Shown in pieces: positions 16,384-23,744 of a stretch of 45,213 nt of DNA; positions within the stretch are counted from its first letter, which is position 1; each line of letters opens with the position of its first letter. The translations under genes and the position numbers were made by a program. The notes beneath the pieces are model-generated. The model saw only the letters and a list, made by a program, of their open reading frames with translations, was not told the origin of the DNA and searched no databases. Location of the stretch: NCBI GenBank assembly GCA_028287685.1, contig JAQBPE010000001.1, positions 1 to 45,213 on the forward strand, given 5' to 3'. The DNA is from Cyanobacteria bacterium RYN_339. Lineage in GTDB: Bacteria > Cyanobacteriota > Sericytochromatia > S15B-MN24 > JAQBPE01.

Positions 16384-17166
16384 ATGATGGGAGCGCTCTG
16401 GACTGCCGCCACGGGCATGAAGGCCCAGCAGACCAACATCGACGTCACCTCGAACAACTTGGCGAACGCCAACACCTTCGGTTTCAAGAAGGTCCGCGCC
16501 GAGTTCAAGGACTTGATGTACCGCACCGCCAAGGAAGCGGGCACGCCGATGGCCTCCGGCACGCAGATGCCGGTTGGCACCCAGATCGGCATGGGCGTCA
16601 ACAACTCTGCCACCACGAAGATCTTCAGTCAGGGCGACTTCCAACAGACGGACAACCAGCTCGACTGGGTCATCGAAGGCGAAGGCTTCTTCCAGATCCA
16701 GCAGTCGGACGGCACGATCGCCTATTCCCGCGACGGCGCGTTCAAGAGCGACGGCAATGGTCAGCTCGTGACGGCAGATGGCCTGCTCTTGGTCCCGAAC
16801 ATTACCATTCCGCCCGGTGCAACGTCGTTCACCGTGACCCAAGAGGGCCAGGTGACGGTCAAGGTGGGCAACAACAGCAGCGCGATTGGTCAGGTCCAGC
16901 TTGCGCGCTTCATCAACCCATCGGGTCTGACGGCAGTTGGCAACAACCTTTTCTCGACGACCCCGGCGTCGGGCGAGCCCATCGTCGGTCAGCCTGGTCA
17001 AGAAAGCATGGGTCAAATCCGCACCGGCGCGATCGAGATGTCGAACGTGAAGGTGGTGGAAGAGATGATCAACCTGATCGTCGCCCAGCGTGCCTACGAA
17101 GCCAACTCGAAGTCCGTCCAGACGGCCGACGAGATGCTCGGCATGGCCAACAACCTGCGTCGTTAA
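16384..17166 (+). CDS. flgG: Flagellar distal rod protein FlgG
   Basis: 260 residues, the usual FlgG length. The N-terminal rod motif (GALWTAATGMKAQQTNIDVT, SNNLANANTFGFKK) and the C-terminal helix (EMINLIVAQRAYEANSKSVQ, ADEMLGMANNLRR) are those of FlgG, which forms the distal axial rod. QLDWVIEGEGFFQIQ is the flagellin-family hook/rod D1 signature. Two ATGs in tandem (16384, 16387) are possible starts. The next gene, encoding the rod-binding FlgJ domain, begins four bases after the stop. The P-ring and L-ring genes flgA, flgI and flgH that often follow flgG are absent here. Confidence 0.95.
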   Translation: MMGALWTAATGMKAQQTNIDVTSNNLANANTFGFKKVRAEFKDLMYRTAKEAGTPMASGTQMPVGTQIGMGVNNSATTKIFSQGDFQQTDNQLDWVIEGEGFFQIQQSDGTIAYSRDGAFKSDGNGQLVTADGLLLVPNITIPPGATSFTVTQEGQVTVKVGNNSSAIGQVQLARFINPSGLTAVGNNLFSTTPASGEPIVGQPGQESMGQIRTGAIEMSNVKVVEEMINLIVAQRAYEANSKSVQTADEMLGMANNLRR

Positions 17167-17170
17167 GTAG

Positions 17171-17449
17171 ATGCTCGGCCCCCTCCATGCGCTGCCGGCG
17201 ACCGGCAAGCCCTCCACGCCCGAACAGAAGAAGCTCATGGGAGCGTGCAAGGACTTCGAGTCCGTCATGCTCGGCATGGTCTTCAAGCAGATGGGCGCCG
17301 CCAACGGCAAGGACGACCCCCTGAGCAAGGGGGCCGGCGCCGACACCTGGCGCGACATGTTGGCCGACGAGCGCGCCAAGGAGATGACCAAGAGCGGCGG
17401 CTTGGGGCTGGCCGACGGGATCTACCACCAACTCGCCAATCGCGTATAA
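17171..17449 (+). CDS. flgJ: Rod-binding protein, FlgJ N-terminal domain only
   Basis: 92 residues. The core KKLMGACKDFESVMLGMVFKQM followed by GGLGLADGIYHQL is the rod-binding (rod cap) domain of FlgJ. The C-terminal muramidase domain of proteobacterial FlgJ is missing; a separate lytic transglycosylase next to flgF (35967-36575) may supply wall cutting. It lies directly after flgG, so it is co-transcribed with the rod gene it would cap. Confidence 0.85.
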   Translation: MLGPLHALPATGKPSTPEQKKLMGACKDFESVMLGMVFKQMGAANGKDDPLSKGAGADTWRDMLADERAKEMTKSGGLGLADGIYHQLANRV

Positions 17450-17478
17450 TCGGGATCTCCCGACCGAGAGGATCCCGT

Positions 17479-17910
17479 ATGAGCCTGGCTAATTGCAACC
17501 GCTGTGGCCGGATGTACCACAAGTCCTCCGCAGGGCGCATCTGCGCCGACTGCCTGGTGGAAGAAGAAACCCACTTCGGCACCGTGAGGGACTTCCTGGA
17601 GGCCAACCCGGGCTGCCAGCTCAAGGAGATCGAGGCCGCCACCGGCGTCGATTCCTCCATCATCATGCGCTTCCTGCGCGAAGGCCGGCTTGCCATCCTG
17701 GGCGAGCTGGCTGACGGCGTGAAGGGGGAGTGCAAGCGCTGCGGCAAGGTGATCGACTACGGCAAGTTCTGCAAGGACTGCGTCGAGGCGATGGGATCGG
17801 AGCTCAAAGACTCCGCCCGCGAGCTGGGCCAGCAGTCGGCAAGCGAGGATTCGCGCGCTTCTACGCGCCGGCCGGAGACGTTGCGTGATCGCCGGATCGA
17901 CGGACGTTGA
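17479..17910 (+). CDS. Flagellar operon protein, TIGR03826/YvyF family
   Basis: 143 residues from ATG 17479 with GAGAGG upstream. Two zinc-ribbon-like ends (CNRCG with CADC near the N-terminus, CKRCGKVIDYGKFCKDC near residue 85-100) flank a winged-helix-like middle (FLEANPGCQLKEIEAATGVD, IIMRFLREGRL). This pattern is the flagellar operon protein YvyF of Bacillus, which sits before flgM, exactly as here. Its role is not firmly known; a regulator of flagellar gene expression is usual. The tail after residue 105 is polar and probably disordered. Confidence 0.8.
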   Translation: MSLANCNRCGRMYHKSSAGRICADCLVEEETHFGTVRDFLEANPGCQLKEIEAATGVDSSIIMRFLREGRLAILGELADGVKGECKRCGKVIDYGKFCKDCVEAMGSELKDSARELGQQSASEDSRASTRRPETLRDRRIDGR

Positions 17911-17940
17911 TCACAGGGCGAGATAAAATCCGCCGTTCCC

Positions 17941-17967
17941 TCAAGTTCCGCCTCCACCGACCGATAA
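17941..17967 (+). promoter_or_regulatory. Sigma-28 (FliA/SigD) promoter of flgM
   Basis: TCAAGTTC at 17941-17948 and ACCGATAA at 17960-17967 are separated by exactly 11 bases. They match the flagellar sigma-28 consensus TAAAGTTT-N11-GCCGATAA at 6 of 8 and 7 of 8 positions. It lies 43 bases before the flgM start, the classic place for feedback control by the anti-sigma factor. The leader can form a 6-bp hairpin (TCTTTC 17982-17987 with GAAAGA 17995-18000) touching the ribosome site. Confidence 0.8.
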
Positions 17968-18010
17968 ATTAAGTGGAAGCATCTTTCGAGTCGTGAAAGA
18001 GGTGAGTACG

Positions 18011-18304
18011 GTGCGTATCTCAAACGAGCAAGCTCAGCAGATCGTGAACGCGCAGGGCGTCAAAGGCGCCAAGCCGGTCAAGGGTCCTGAAGCTGCCCGT
18101 CCTACCAGCGGGTCCGACGCCGTGTCCGTCTCCAGCATGGGCCAGGACATCCAGAAGGCCTTGTCGGCCTTCGGGAGCCTCCCGGACGTGCGCGCCGACC
18201 GCGTGGCCGAGCTGAAAGCTCAAATCGCGGGCGGCGAGTACAACGTGTCGGGGAAGGACATCGCCGAGAGCCTGCTCCGGCGGGCTACCGACAAGCTGCT
18301 CTAG
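18011..18304 (+). CDS. flgM: Anti-sigma-28 factor FlgM
   Basis: 97 residues. The GTG at 18011 is chosen because AGAGGTGA lies just upstream and the protein then starts RISNEQ, a typical FlgM opening; GTGs at 17993 and 18002 would lengthen it by up to six residues. The Ser-rich middle (SDAVSVSSMGQDIQKAL) and the C-terminal helices (VRADRVAELKAQIAGGEYNV, DIAESLLRRATDKLL) form the sigma-28-binding part. It would hold FliA inactive until the hook is finished and FlgM is exported. A sigma-28 promoter precedes it. Confidence 0.9.
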   Translation: MRISNEQAQQIVNAQGVKGAKPVKGPEAARPTSGSDAVSVSSMGQDIQKALSAFGSLPDVRADRVAELKAQIAGGEYNVSGKDIAESLLRRATDKLL

Positions 18305-18314
18305 GACTTCCGCC

Positions 18315-18818
18315 ATGAACGTCCACCTTGACCAACTGGAGCTCGTGCTGGGCCAGCAGATCGCGGGTCTCACCGCGATCAAAAACTGGCTTCCGCGCAA
18401 GCTGGAGCTGATCAAGGGTCACCGGCTCGGGGAGCTGGAGGCGTTCAATCTCCGCGAGGAGGAGCAGGTCACCCGGCTGTCACAAGCCGAGTCCCAGCGG
18501 CAGGTGCTGTTGGGCCTGCTCGCCCGCGACCTCGAGCTCGCTGCCCCGCCGACCTTGGACGAGCTCACCAAGCTCGTACCCGCCCCCTATGGGGAGCGCC
18601 TGGCCGCTAAGCGCGAGCAACTCAAGGCCCTGACGGAGCACATCCGCGAAGGGCAAGTGCTCCAGGAGGAGCTCCTGCGGGTCTCGTTGGAATTCGTCCA
18701 TTACTCGATGGACGTGTTCGCGAAGCTCGCCACCGCGGCCCCGGCTGCTGGCTATGGCGACGCAGGTGATGTGGCCGCCCCGGCCGTTGCCAGCTGGCTC
18801 GTCAACCACAAGGCCTAG
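18315..18818 (+). CDS. flgN: Flagellar export chaperone FlgN
   Basis: 167 residues, almost fully helical, with coiled-coil character (QLELVLGQQIAGLTAIKNWL, HRLGELEAFNLREEEQ, EEQVTRLSQAESQR). Size, position between flgM and flgK and the pattern identify the FlgN family, which delivers the junction proteins FlgK and FlgL to the export gate. The start ATG at 18315 is ten bases after flgM. The C-terminal 30 residues are Ala-rich. Confidence 0.8.
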   Translation: MNVHLDQLELVLGQQIAGLTAIKNWLPRKLELIKGHRLGELEAFNLREEEQVTRLSQAESQRQVLLGLLARDLELAAPPTLDELTKLVPAPYGERLAAKREQLKALTEHIREGQVLQEELLRVSLEFVHYSMDVFAKLATAAPAAGYGDAGDVAAPAVASWLVNHKA

Positions 18819-18836
18819 GTCCCCAGAGGTACCGCT

Positions 18837-20282
18837 ATGAACGTCGGCTTCTTTACCGCCCTTTCGGGCCTCCAAGCCGCGCAGCGTCAGCTCGACACGG
18901 CCAGCCACAACGTCTCCAACGCGGACACCCCCGGCTACTCGCGCCAGCGCGTGGAGCAGACGGAGAGCCAGCCGATGGGTGCGAACGGCTCGTTCATCGC
19001 CAAGGCCGGCGCCGGCATGGTCGGCACGGGCGTCACCGTCACGCAGATCGCCCGCATCCGCGACATGTTCATCGACCGCCAGGTGCGGGCGGAGTCCGCC
19101 CCCCTGGGCGAGGCCAACATCAAGAGCGACACGCTCAAGCAGGTGGAGGACGTCTTCGGCGAGCCCACCGACCACGGCCTGTCCGCCCAGATGCAGAAGT
19201 TCTTCGATGGCTGGCACGATCTGGCGAACGACCCCGCCAACGACGCCCTGCGCGTGAACCTCCGCCAGCAGTCGGTCAACCTGGCCGCCGGCTTCCAGGA
19301 GATCAACGGCAACCTGGTGGCGCTGCGCCAGGACGTGAACGACCGCATCGGCACGACGTGTGCCGACATCAACGGCATGACCCGCCAGATCGCCCAGCTG
19401 AACCACGAGATCAAGAGCGCGATCGCCGCCGGCCAGCGCCCCAACGACCTGCTGGACAAGCAAGACTTGCTGATCGAGCAGCTCTCCTCCAAGGTGCAGA
19501 TCAACGTGGCGGAGAGCCCGTCCAACGGCGGCCGCAGCGTGTACATCAACGGCCAGCCGTTGGTGTCCGACGAGCACCAGTTCGACCTCCAGGCCGTGCC
19601 GACCCTCCTGAACGGCTTCTTCACCGTGGAGTATGCCCCCACCGGGCAAGGCGCCCAGCTGGCCGGCGGCGAGCTCAAGGGCTTGCTGGACAGCCGCGAC
19701 CTGATCCTCTCCGACACCAGCGCCACCGGCTACATTAAGCAAATCAACGACCTGGCGGCCGGCCTGATGGCGAGCGTTAACGCGATCCATATGACCGGCT
19801 TCGGCTTGCGGGGCATCACGGGCGAGACCTTCTTCGACGGCACGGACGCGTCGGACATGGTGGTGAACGCCAACATCCTGAACGACACGCAGATTTCGCG
19901 CGGCCTGGACGTGATCGCGGCCGCCGCCACCGACCCCGGCTCCGTCTCCAGTTCGGCCGGCGTGGGCGACTCCTCCGTCGCGGTGGCGATCGCCCAGCTC
20001 AAGAACTCCAAGATCATGGGCGGCGGCACCTTCAGCTTCGACGACTACTACAAGGGCGTGGTCACGGGCTTGGGCGTCGAGGCCCAGGAGGCCACGCGCA
20101 AGGCCAGCACGCAGGAAACGCTGGTGGCCAGCGTCAAGGACCGCCGCGACCAGGTGTCCGGCGTCTCCACGGACGAAGAGATGGCGAACGTCGTACGCTT
20201 CCAGAAGGCCTACGCCGCCTCGGCCCGCATCCTGAGCACGCTGTCCGACATGCTCGATACCCTGATCAACCTCGGCAAGTAG
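18837..20282 (+). CDS. flgK: Hook-filament junction protein FlgK
   Basis: 481 residues, typical of smaller FlgK. N-terminus FTALSGLQAAQRQLDTASHN then SNADTPGYSRQRVE is diagnostic; the C-terminus ends NVVRFQKAYAASARILSTLS and MLDTLINLGK. The central region is shorter than the 550-residue enterobacterial form. FlgK forms the first junction ring between hook and filament after export with the help of FlgN. It lies between flgN and flgL with short gaps, and a GGTACCG-type spacer rather than a strong ribosome site precedes the ATG. Confidence 0.95.
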   Translation: MNVGFFTALSGLQAAQRQLDTASHNVSNADTPGYSRQRVEQTESQPMGANGSFIAKAGAGMVGTGVTVTQIARIRDMFIDRQVRAESAPLGEANIKSDTLKQVEDVFGEPTDHGLSAQMQKFFDGWHDLANDPANDALRVNLRQQSVNLAAGFQEINGNLVALRQDVNDRIGTTCADINGMTRQIAQLNHEIKSAIAAGQRPNDLLDKQDLLIEQLSSKVQINVAESPSNGGRSVYINGQPLVSDEHQFDLQAVPTLLNGFFTVEYAPTGQGAQLAGGELKGLLDSRDLILSDTSATGYIKQINDLAAGLMASVNAIHMTGFGLRGITGETFFDGTDASDMVVNANILNDTQISRGLDVIAAAATDPGSVSSSAGVGDSSVAVAIAQLKNSKIMGGGTFSFDDYYKGVVTGLGVEAQEATRKASTQETLVASVKDRRDQVSGVSTDEEMANVVRFQKAYAASARILSTLSDMLDTLINLGK

Positions 20283-20292
20283 GAGACGGACG

Positions 20293-21105
20293 ATGAGCCT
20301 GCGCGTCACGAACAACGCCCAAATCGAGCGATCGATCTACGACATCAACGCCAGCGGCGCGCGCCTCCAGCGCACGCAGCAAGACATCTCCACGGGGATG
20401 CGCCTGCACCGCCCGTCGGACGACCCGACCGCCAACGCGCGGGCGATGGTGCTCAAGACCTCGATGGCCCAGAACGAGCAGTACACGAAGAACATCCAGG
20501 CCACCGCCAACTTCGTGCAGGTGACGGACACGGCCACCACCGGTTACATCAACGCGCTGCAGCGCTTGCGCAACCTGGCCGTCCAGGGCGCCAGCGGCAA
20601 CCTGCGCTCCGAGGACAAGGGGGCGATCGCCCAGGAAGTCATGCAGATCCGCGAGGAAATCCGCACGATCGGCAACTCCCAATACAACGGCCGCTACATC
20701 TTCGGCGGCTTCAAGACCGATACGCCCCCGTACCCGGCCGACCTTTCGTTCGCGACCGACGACCAGGGCAAGCTGAACACGGAGATCGCGCCCGGCATCA
20801 CGGTGAACTACAACGTGAACGGCACGTCGCTGTTCGGCCCGGTCGCGCAAGGCGTCGCCGGCAGCATCTTCGGCACGATCGATACGTTCAACGGCTTCCT
20901 GGGCGACGCCACCAGCACGGACGACATCTCCAAGAACACCATCGCGGAGCTCGATGGCTGGCTGAAGAAGGCCGGCCAGAGCCGCACCGACCTGGGCGGC
21001 CTGACCAACCGCCTCGATCTCGCTTCGCAGCGCTTCTCGGAGGTCAACACGGACCTCGAGACGCTGTTGAACCAGACGGAAGCCACGGACATCGCGTCCG
21101 CCTAG
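20293..21105 (+). CDS. flgL: Hook-filament junction protein FlgL
   Basis: 270 residues. Flagellin-like N-terminus (RVTNNAQIERSIYDINASGA, RLQRTQQDISTGMRLHRPSD) and C-terminal helix (RLDLASQRFSEVNTDLETLL) are those of FlgL, the second junction protein. IFGGFKTDTPPY is the usual FlgL mid-motif. Follows flgK by ten bases with GGAGACGG as ribosome site. The flagellin gene is not in the window. Confidence 0.94.
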   Translation: MSLRVTNNAQIERSIYDINASGARLQRTQQDISTGMRLHRPSDDPTANARAMVLKTSMAQNEQYTKNIQATANFVQVTDTATTGYINALQRLRNLAVQGASGNLRSEDKGAIAQEVMQIREEIRTIGNSQYNGRYIFGGFKTDTPPYPADLSFATDDQGKLNTEIAPGITVNYNVNGTSLFGPVAQGVAGSIFGTIDTFNGFLGDATSTDDISKNTIAELDGWLKKAGQSRTDLGGLTNRLDLASQRFSEVNTDLETLLNQTEATDIASA

Positions 21106-21111
21106 CTCCGG

Positions 21112-21198
21112 ATGAACCAGAACAGCGCCACCTTCCAGGCCGCCTTGGCCGTGGGAGCCAAGGCGATCCCGCTATCCCTCGTCGATTTCCTCCGGTAG
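21112..21198 (+). CDS. Possible 28-residue protein between flgL and fliW
   Basis: A short frame, ATG 21112 to TAG 21198, begins six bases after the flgL stop and ends four bases before fliW, filling the whole gap. Its codons follow the strong G/C third-position bias of the neighbours. The peptide begins MNQNSATFQAALAVGAKA and is not recognised. Firmicutes often encode another protein (YviE) in this slot, but there is no visible similarity. No clear ribosome site; coupling to flgL would be needed. Confidence 0.35.
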   Translation: MNQNSATFQAALAVGAKAIPLSLVDFLR

Positions 21199-21202
21199 GG
21201 CC

Positions 21203-21658
21203 ATGCAGATCAAGACCACCCGCTTCGGTACCGTCGAGTTGGAAGAGGACAAGCTGATCCACTTCCCGCTCGGGCTGCTGGGCTTCGAGACCAAGCAACG
21301 CTACTTCCTGATCGACAGCGACGAGGCCGCGCCGATGCGCTGGCTGCAGTGCGCCGACCAGCAGGAGCTGGCCTTCCTGGTGGTGGAGCCGGGCCTGTTC
21401 TTCCCGGACTATGGCTTCGAGATCCACGCCGACGACCGGGAGATGCTGCAGCTGGGCACCGACCAGGACGTGGTCGTGGCCTGCCTGGTGGTGATCCCGG
21501 ATGACCCGATGCTGATGACGATCAACCTGATGGGGCCGCTGGTGCTGAACCCCGATATGCGCATGGGCAAGCAGGTGGTGTTGCACGACGGCACCTACTC
21601 CGCCCGCCAGCGCCTGATCCCCGACCCATCGAACTCCGAGGAGCCGGCGCTGGTCTGA
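21203..21658 (+). CDS. fliW: Flagellar assembly factor FliW, CsrA antagonist
   Basis: 151 residues, full length. Signatures TRFGTVELEEDKLIHFPLGL, LGFETKQRYFLI and the later INLMGPLVLNPDMRMGKQVV are those of FliW. FliW binds CsrA and also flagellin; when flagellin is exported, free FliW sequesters CsrA and flagellin translation is released. Next to csrA as in many bacteria, but here separated by a structured RNA element (21725-21885). Confidence 0.93.
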   Translation: MQIKTTRFGTVELEEDKLIHFPLGLLGFETKQRYFLIDSDEAAPMRWLQCADQQELAFLVVEPGLFFPDYGFEIHADDREMLQLGTDQDVVVACLVVIPDDPMLMTINLMGPLVLNPDMRMGKQVVLHDGTYSARQRLIPDPSNSEEPALV

Positions 21659-21712
21659 GGAACTCGGCCGTTCCCGGGCATCCCTGCCCTCCACGGCACC
21701 TGTACCTCCTTG

Positions 21713-21718
21713 TACAAT
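21713..21718 (+). promoter_or_regulatory. Candidate -10 box in front of the csrA leader
   Basis: TACAAT at 21713-21718 (5 of 6 to TATAAT) would start transcription near 21725, which is exactly the first base of the long-range helix of the csrA leader. The -35 position (21690-21695, TCCACG) is poor, so the call rests mainly on position. Confidence 0.35.
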
Positions 21719-21724
21719 GAGGCG

Positions 21725-21885
21725 CAAGCTTCAGGTTTCATGTCCCGGGCGGCCCATGGATGGGCCGTCAGCCACCACCTTTGACACGGATGTCACCCAA
21801 TACCCAAGGAAGGGTCAAGTTGCGGGAAGCACGGATGCTTCAAGACTCACGTCTACCGCCACCGGGGCTTGAAACCTGAATCTTG
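21725..21885 (+). ncRNA. Structured CsrA-binding leader or titrating RNA ahead of csrA
   Basis: Bases 21725-21748 pair with 21862-21885 over 24 positions with two mismatches (29/881 and 41/869 of 21700-series numbering) and one G-U pair. The helix encloses four hairpins: CGGCCC(AUGGAU)GGGCCG at 21750-21767, UGAC(ACGGAU)GUCA at 21782-21795, ACCC(AAGGAA)GGGU at 21802-21815 and GAAGC(ACGGAU)GCUUC at 21826-21841. A fifth small stem (AGAC/GUCU, 21843-21854) has no GGA. All four loops fit ANGGAN, the CsrA-preferred hexaloop, and the second site reads ACACGGAUGU, a full match to the selected CsrA consensus. GGA spacing is 20-30 bases. The element ends six bases before the csrA ribosome site GAAAGG and has no U-run, so a cis leader is likelier than a free small RNA. 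Confidence 0.75.
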
Positions 21886-21904
21886 GACCTCGAAAGGCCA
21901 ACCA

Positions 21905-22153
21905 ATGCTCGTTCTTAGCCGCAAAATCAACCAGAGCGTGATGATCGGGGATGACATCGAGATCATCCTGCTCGAGACCAAGGGCGACACCGCCAAGATC
22001 GGCATCGTCGCCCCGCGCGACGTGAAGGTCTTCCGCCAGGAAATCTACCTGGCCATCAAGGCGGAGAACGAGAAGTCCGCCCAGGCCCCCATCAAGGTCG
22101 AGGACGCTTCCTCGCTCCTCAAGGGCTTGGTGAGGCAGCGCAAGCCCGAATAG
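21905..22153 (+). CDS. csrA: Carbon storage regulator CsrA
   Basis: 82 residues. MLVLSRKINQSVMIGDDIEI and the later GIVAPRDVKVFRQEIY are the defining CsrA strands, including the RNA-binding Arg of the last strand (R in VAPRDVKVFR). The C-terminal tail is 20 residues longer than in E. coli, as in FliW-regulated CsrA proteins, where the extension binds FliW. The ATG at 21905 follows GAAAGG by seven bases; an upstream in-frame ATG at 21869 is inside the leader and rejected. CsrA dimers bind GGA hairpins, and its own leader carries four such sites. Confidence 0.96.
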   Translation: MLVLSRKINQSVMIGDDIEIILLETKGDTAKIGIVAPRDVKVFRQEIYLAIKAENEKSAQAPIKVEDASSLLKGLVRQRKPE

Positions 22154-22157
22154 CGGC

Positions 22158-22312
22158 CTGACCCCTGCTTTTCCGCTCGCTCGCGTTCTGTAAAGATTCT
22201 TTGCGTCTGTGACATAAACACCCGCCGGCCGATAGGCCCGCGGGTATACTTGCTATGACGGACGAGTCTGAGACCTAGCTGCCACGCGACTTAGCGGGTA
22301 AGCAGGGGTCAG
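22158..22312 (+). promoter_or_regulatory. Long-range RNA helix in the csrA-flhF gap
   Basis: Bases 22158-22186 pair without bulges with 22284-22312: 26 of 29 positions, two of them G-U. The first 13 positions are perfect. An inner hairpin lies at 22220-22245 (6 bp, one mismatch, then GGCC-GATA-GGCC). The right arm ends one base before the flhF ribosome site region GGAAGG (22314-22319). A possible -10 TATACT is at 22245-22250. The layout (long closing helix touching the next ribosome site) resembles the csrA leader but lacks GGA hairpins. A small inverted-repeat element is the alternative, though no target duplication is seen. Confidence 0.55.
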
Positions 22313-22322
22313 CGGAAGGTGG

Positions 22323-23741
22323 ATGAGCTTGAAGATCAGGCAGTACACGGCGGCCACCATGCAGGAGGCCATCTTGAAGATCAAGGTGGACCTCGGGCCC
22401 ACCGCGGTCATCTTGCATACGCGCAAGTTCAAGCGCGGCGGGTTCATGGGCATGTTCGCCCAGGACATGGTCGAGGTGCTGGCCGCGGTCGACCCCAACG
22501 AGGGCAAGGCCGACAAGCAGCAGGCCGAAGGCGCGGCGATCGCCGCCGAGGCGATGGCGCGCGCCAACGCCCAGCGCGAAGCCCAGCGCTCCGTGCCCAG
22601 CTCCCGCCAGATGCCCGATGAAATCGAGCTGGGCCCGATGGGCTCGCCGGCCCGTGTCCCACAGCCCGCGATGGCGTATGCCCAGGCCCAGACGACCACG
22701 TTGAGCCCGGAGCGCGCCGCGGAGCTGCGCCGCCAGAAGCTGGCCGACCAGGCGCGCGCCAACGGCGTGATCCTGCTCGACGACGACGCCCCCGCCCCGC
22801 AAGCTCGCCACGAGCGCCCCTCGCAGGTCACGATGATGCCCGACCATGTGGCGGACGAGGTCCAGGACCTCAAGGCCACCGTGGGCGACCTCAAGGCGAT
22901 GCTGGTCGAGGTGGTTGGCAAGCTGGACAGCCAGCCCCGCACCGCCGCCCAGTTCCCCACGATCCTCCAGCGCCTCTACGACCGCCTGATCGCGCTCGAC
23001 GTGGAGCCCTCCATCGCCCGCGGGCTGACGGTCTACCTCCAGAAGGAGCAGCCGCACCTGACCAGCTACGAGGCGCTGTGTGCCGCCCTGGAGGTCCCGG
23101 TGGCAGGCCTGTTCAAGACCGCCCCCCCCATTGCCGCCGAGGCGGGCACCCGCAAGATCGTGGCCCTGGTGGGTCCGACGGGCGTGGGCAAGACCACCAC
23201 CATCGCCAAGCTGGCCGCCAACATGGCGCTGTCGCGCAACGTCGACATGGCCCTGCTGACCATCGACACCTACCGCGTGGCCGCGATCGAGCAGCTCAAG
23301 ACCTACGGCGACATCATCGGGTTGCCGGTGGACGTGGTGCTGACGCCGCAAAGCCTCAAGGATGCGCTGAAGCAATACGCCGCCAAGAGCGTGGTCATGA
23401 TCGACACCGCCGGCCGCAGCCCCTACAACCGCTTGCACATCAACGAGCTGCGCAGCTTCCTGGACGTGGACGCGAAGATCGAGACCCACCTGGTCCTGTC
23501 CGCCTCCACGCGCCTCGCGGACCTCAAGTGCATCGTCAAGAACTTCGGTCCGTGCGGCGTGGACCGCCTGATCTTCACCAAGACCGACGAGACCGACATC
23601 GTGGGCGGCATCATCTCGATCGCCCACGAGACCGGCCTGCCCGTCTCCTACATCACCACCGGCCAGAGCGTGCCGGACGACATCGCGGTTGCCGACGCCT
23701 CGAGCCTCGCCGCGATGCTGATCAACGAGCTGAAGGCCTAG
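22323..23741 (+). CDS. flhF: Flagellar SRP-like GTPase FlhF
   Basis: 472 residues: N-terminal B domain (1-40, MQEAILKIKVDLGPTAVIL), a low-complexity Ala/Gln stretch (to about 190), then the NG GTPase. P-loop GPTGVGKTTT at residues 284-293; LLTIDTYRVAAIEQLKTY, DTAGRSPYNR and TKTDETDIVGG are the SRP-GTPase I box, G3 and G4 motifs. FlhF marks flagellum position and number with FlhG, the next gene, three bases on. The ribosome site GGAAGG and the GTGGATG at the start may also be contacted by CsrA, but this is only inferred. Confidence 0.95.
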   Translation: MSLKIRQYTAATMQEAILKIKVDLGPTAVILHTRKFKRGGFMGMFAQDMVEVLAAVDPNEGKADKQQAEGAAIAAEAMARANAQREAQRSVPSSRQMPDEIELGPMGSPARVPQPAMAYAQAQTTTLSPERAAELRRQKLADQARANGVILLDDDAPAPQARHERPSQVTMMPDHVADEVQDLKATVGDLKAMLVEVVGKLDSQPRTAAQFPTILQRLYDRLIALDVEPSIARGLTVYLQKEQPHLTSYEALCAALEVPVAGLFKTAPPIAAEAGTRKIVALVGPTGVGKTTTIAKLAANMALSRNVDMALLTIDTYRVAAIEQLKTYGDIIGLPVDVVLTPQSLKDALKQYAAKSVVMIDTAGRSPYNRLHINELRSFLDVDAKIETHLVLSASTRLADLKCIVKNFGPCGVDRLIFTKTDETDIVGGIISIAHETGLPVSYITTGQSVPDDIAVADASSLAAMLINELKA

Positions 23742-23744
23742 CCG

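Noticed and set aside
18480-20315. 611-residue open frame antisense to flgK
   Set aside because: No domains; flgN and flgK on the plus strand are certain.
22191-22217. Sigma-28 promoter before flhF (TAAAGATT-N11-TGACATAA)
   Set aside because: The -35 half and spacing fit, but the -10 half matches only 4 of 8 positions.
21725-22312. The two long inverted repeats as ends of small transposable elements (MITEs)
   Set aside because: The two pairs of arms differ in sequence, no target duplications flank them, and the first encloses four specific CsrA-type hairpins; an RNA reading explains more. A genome search for repeats would settle it.
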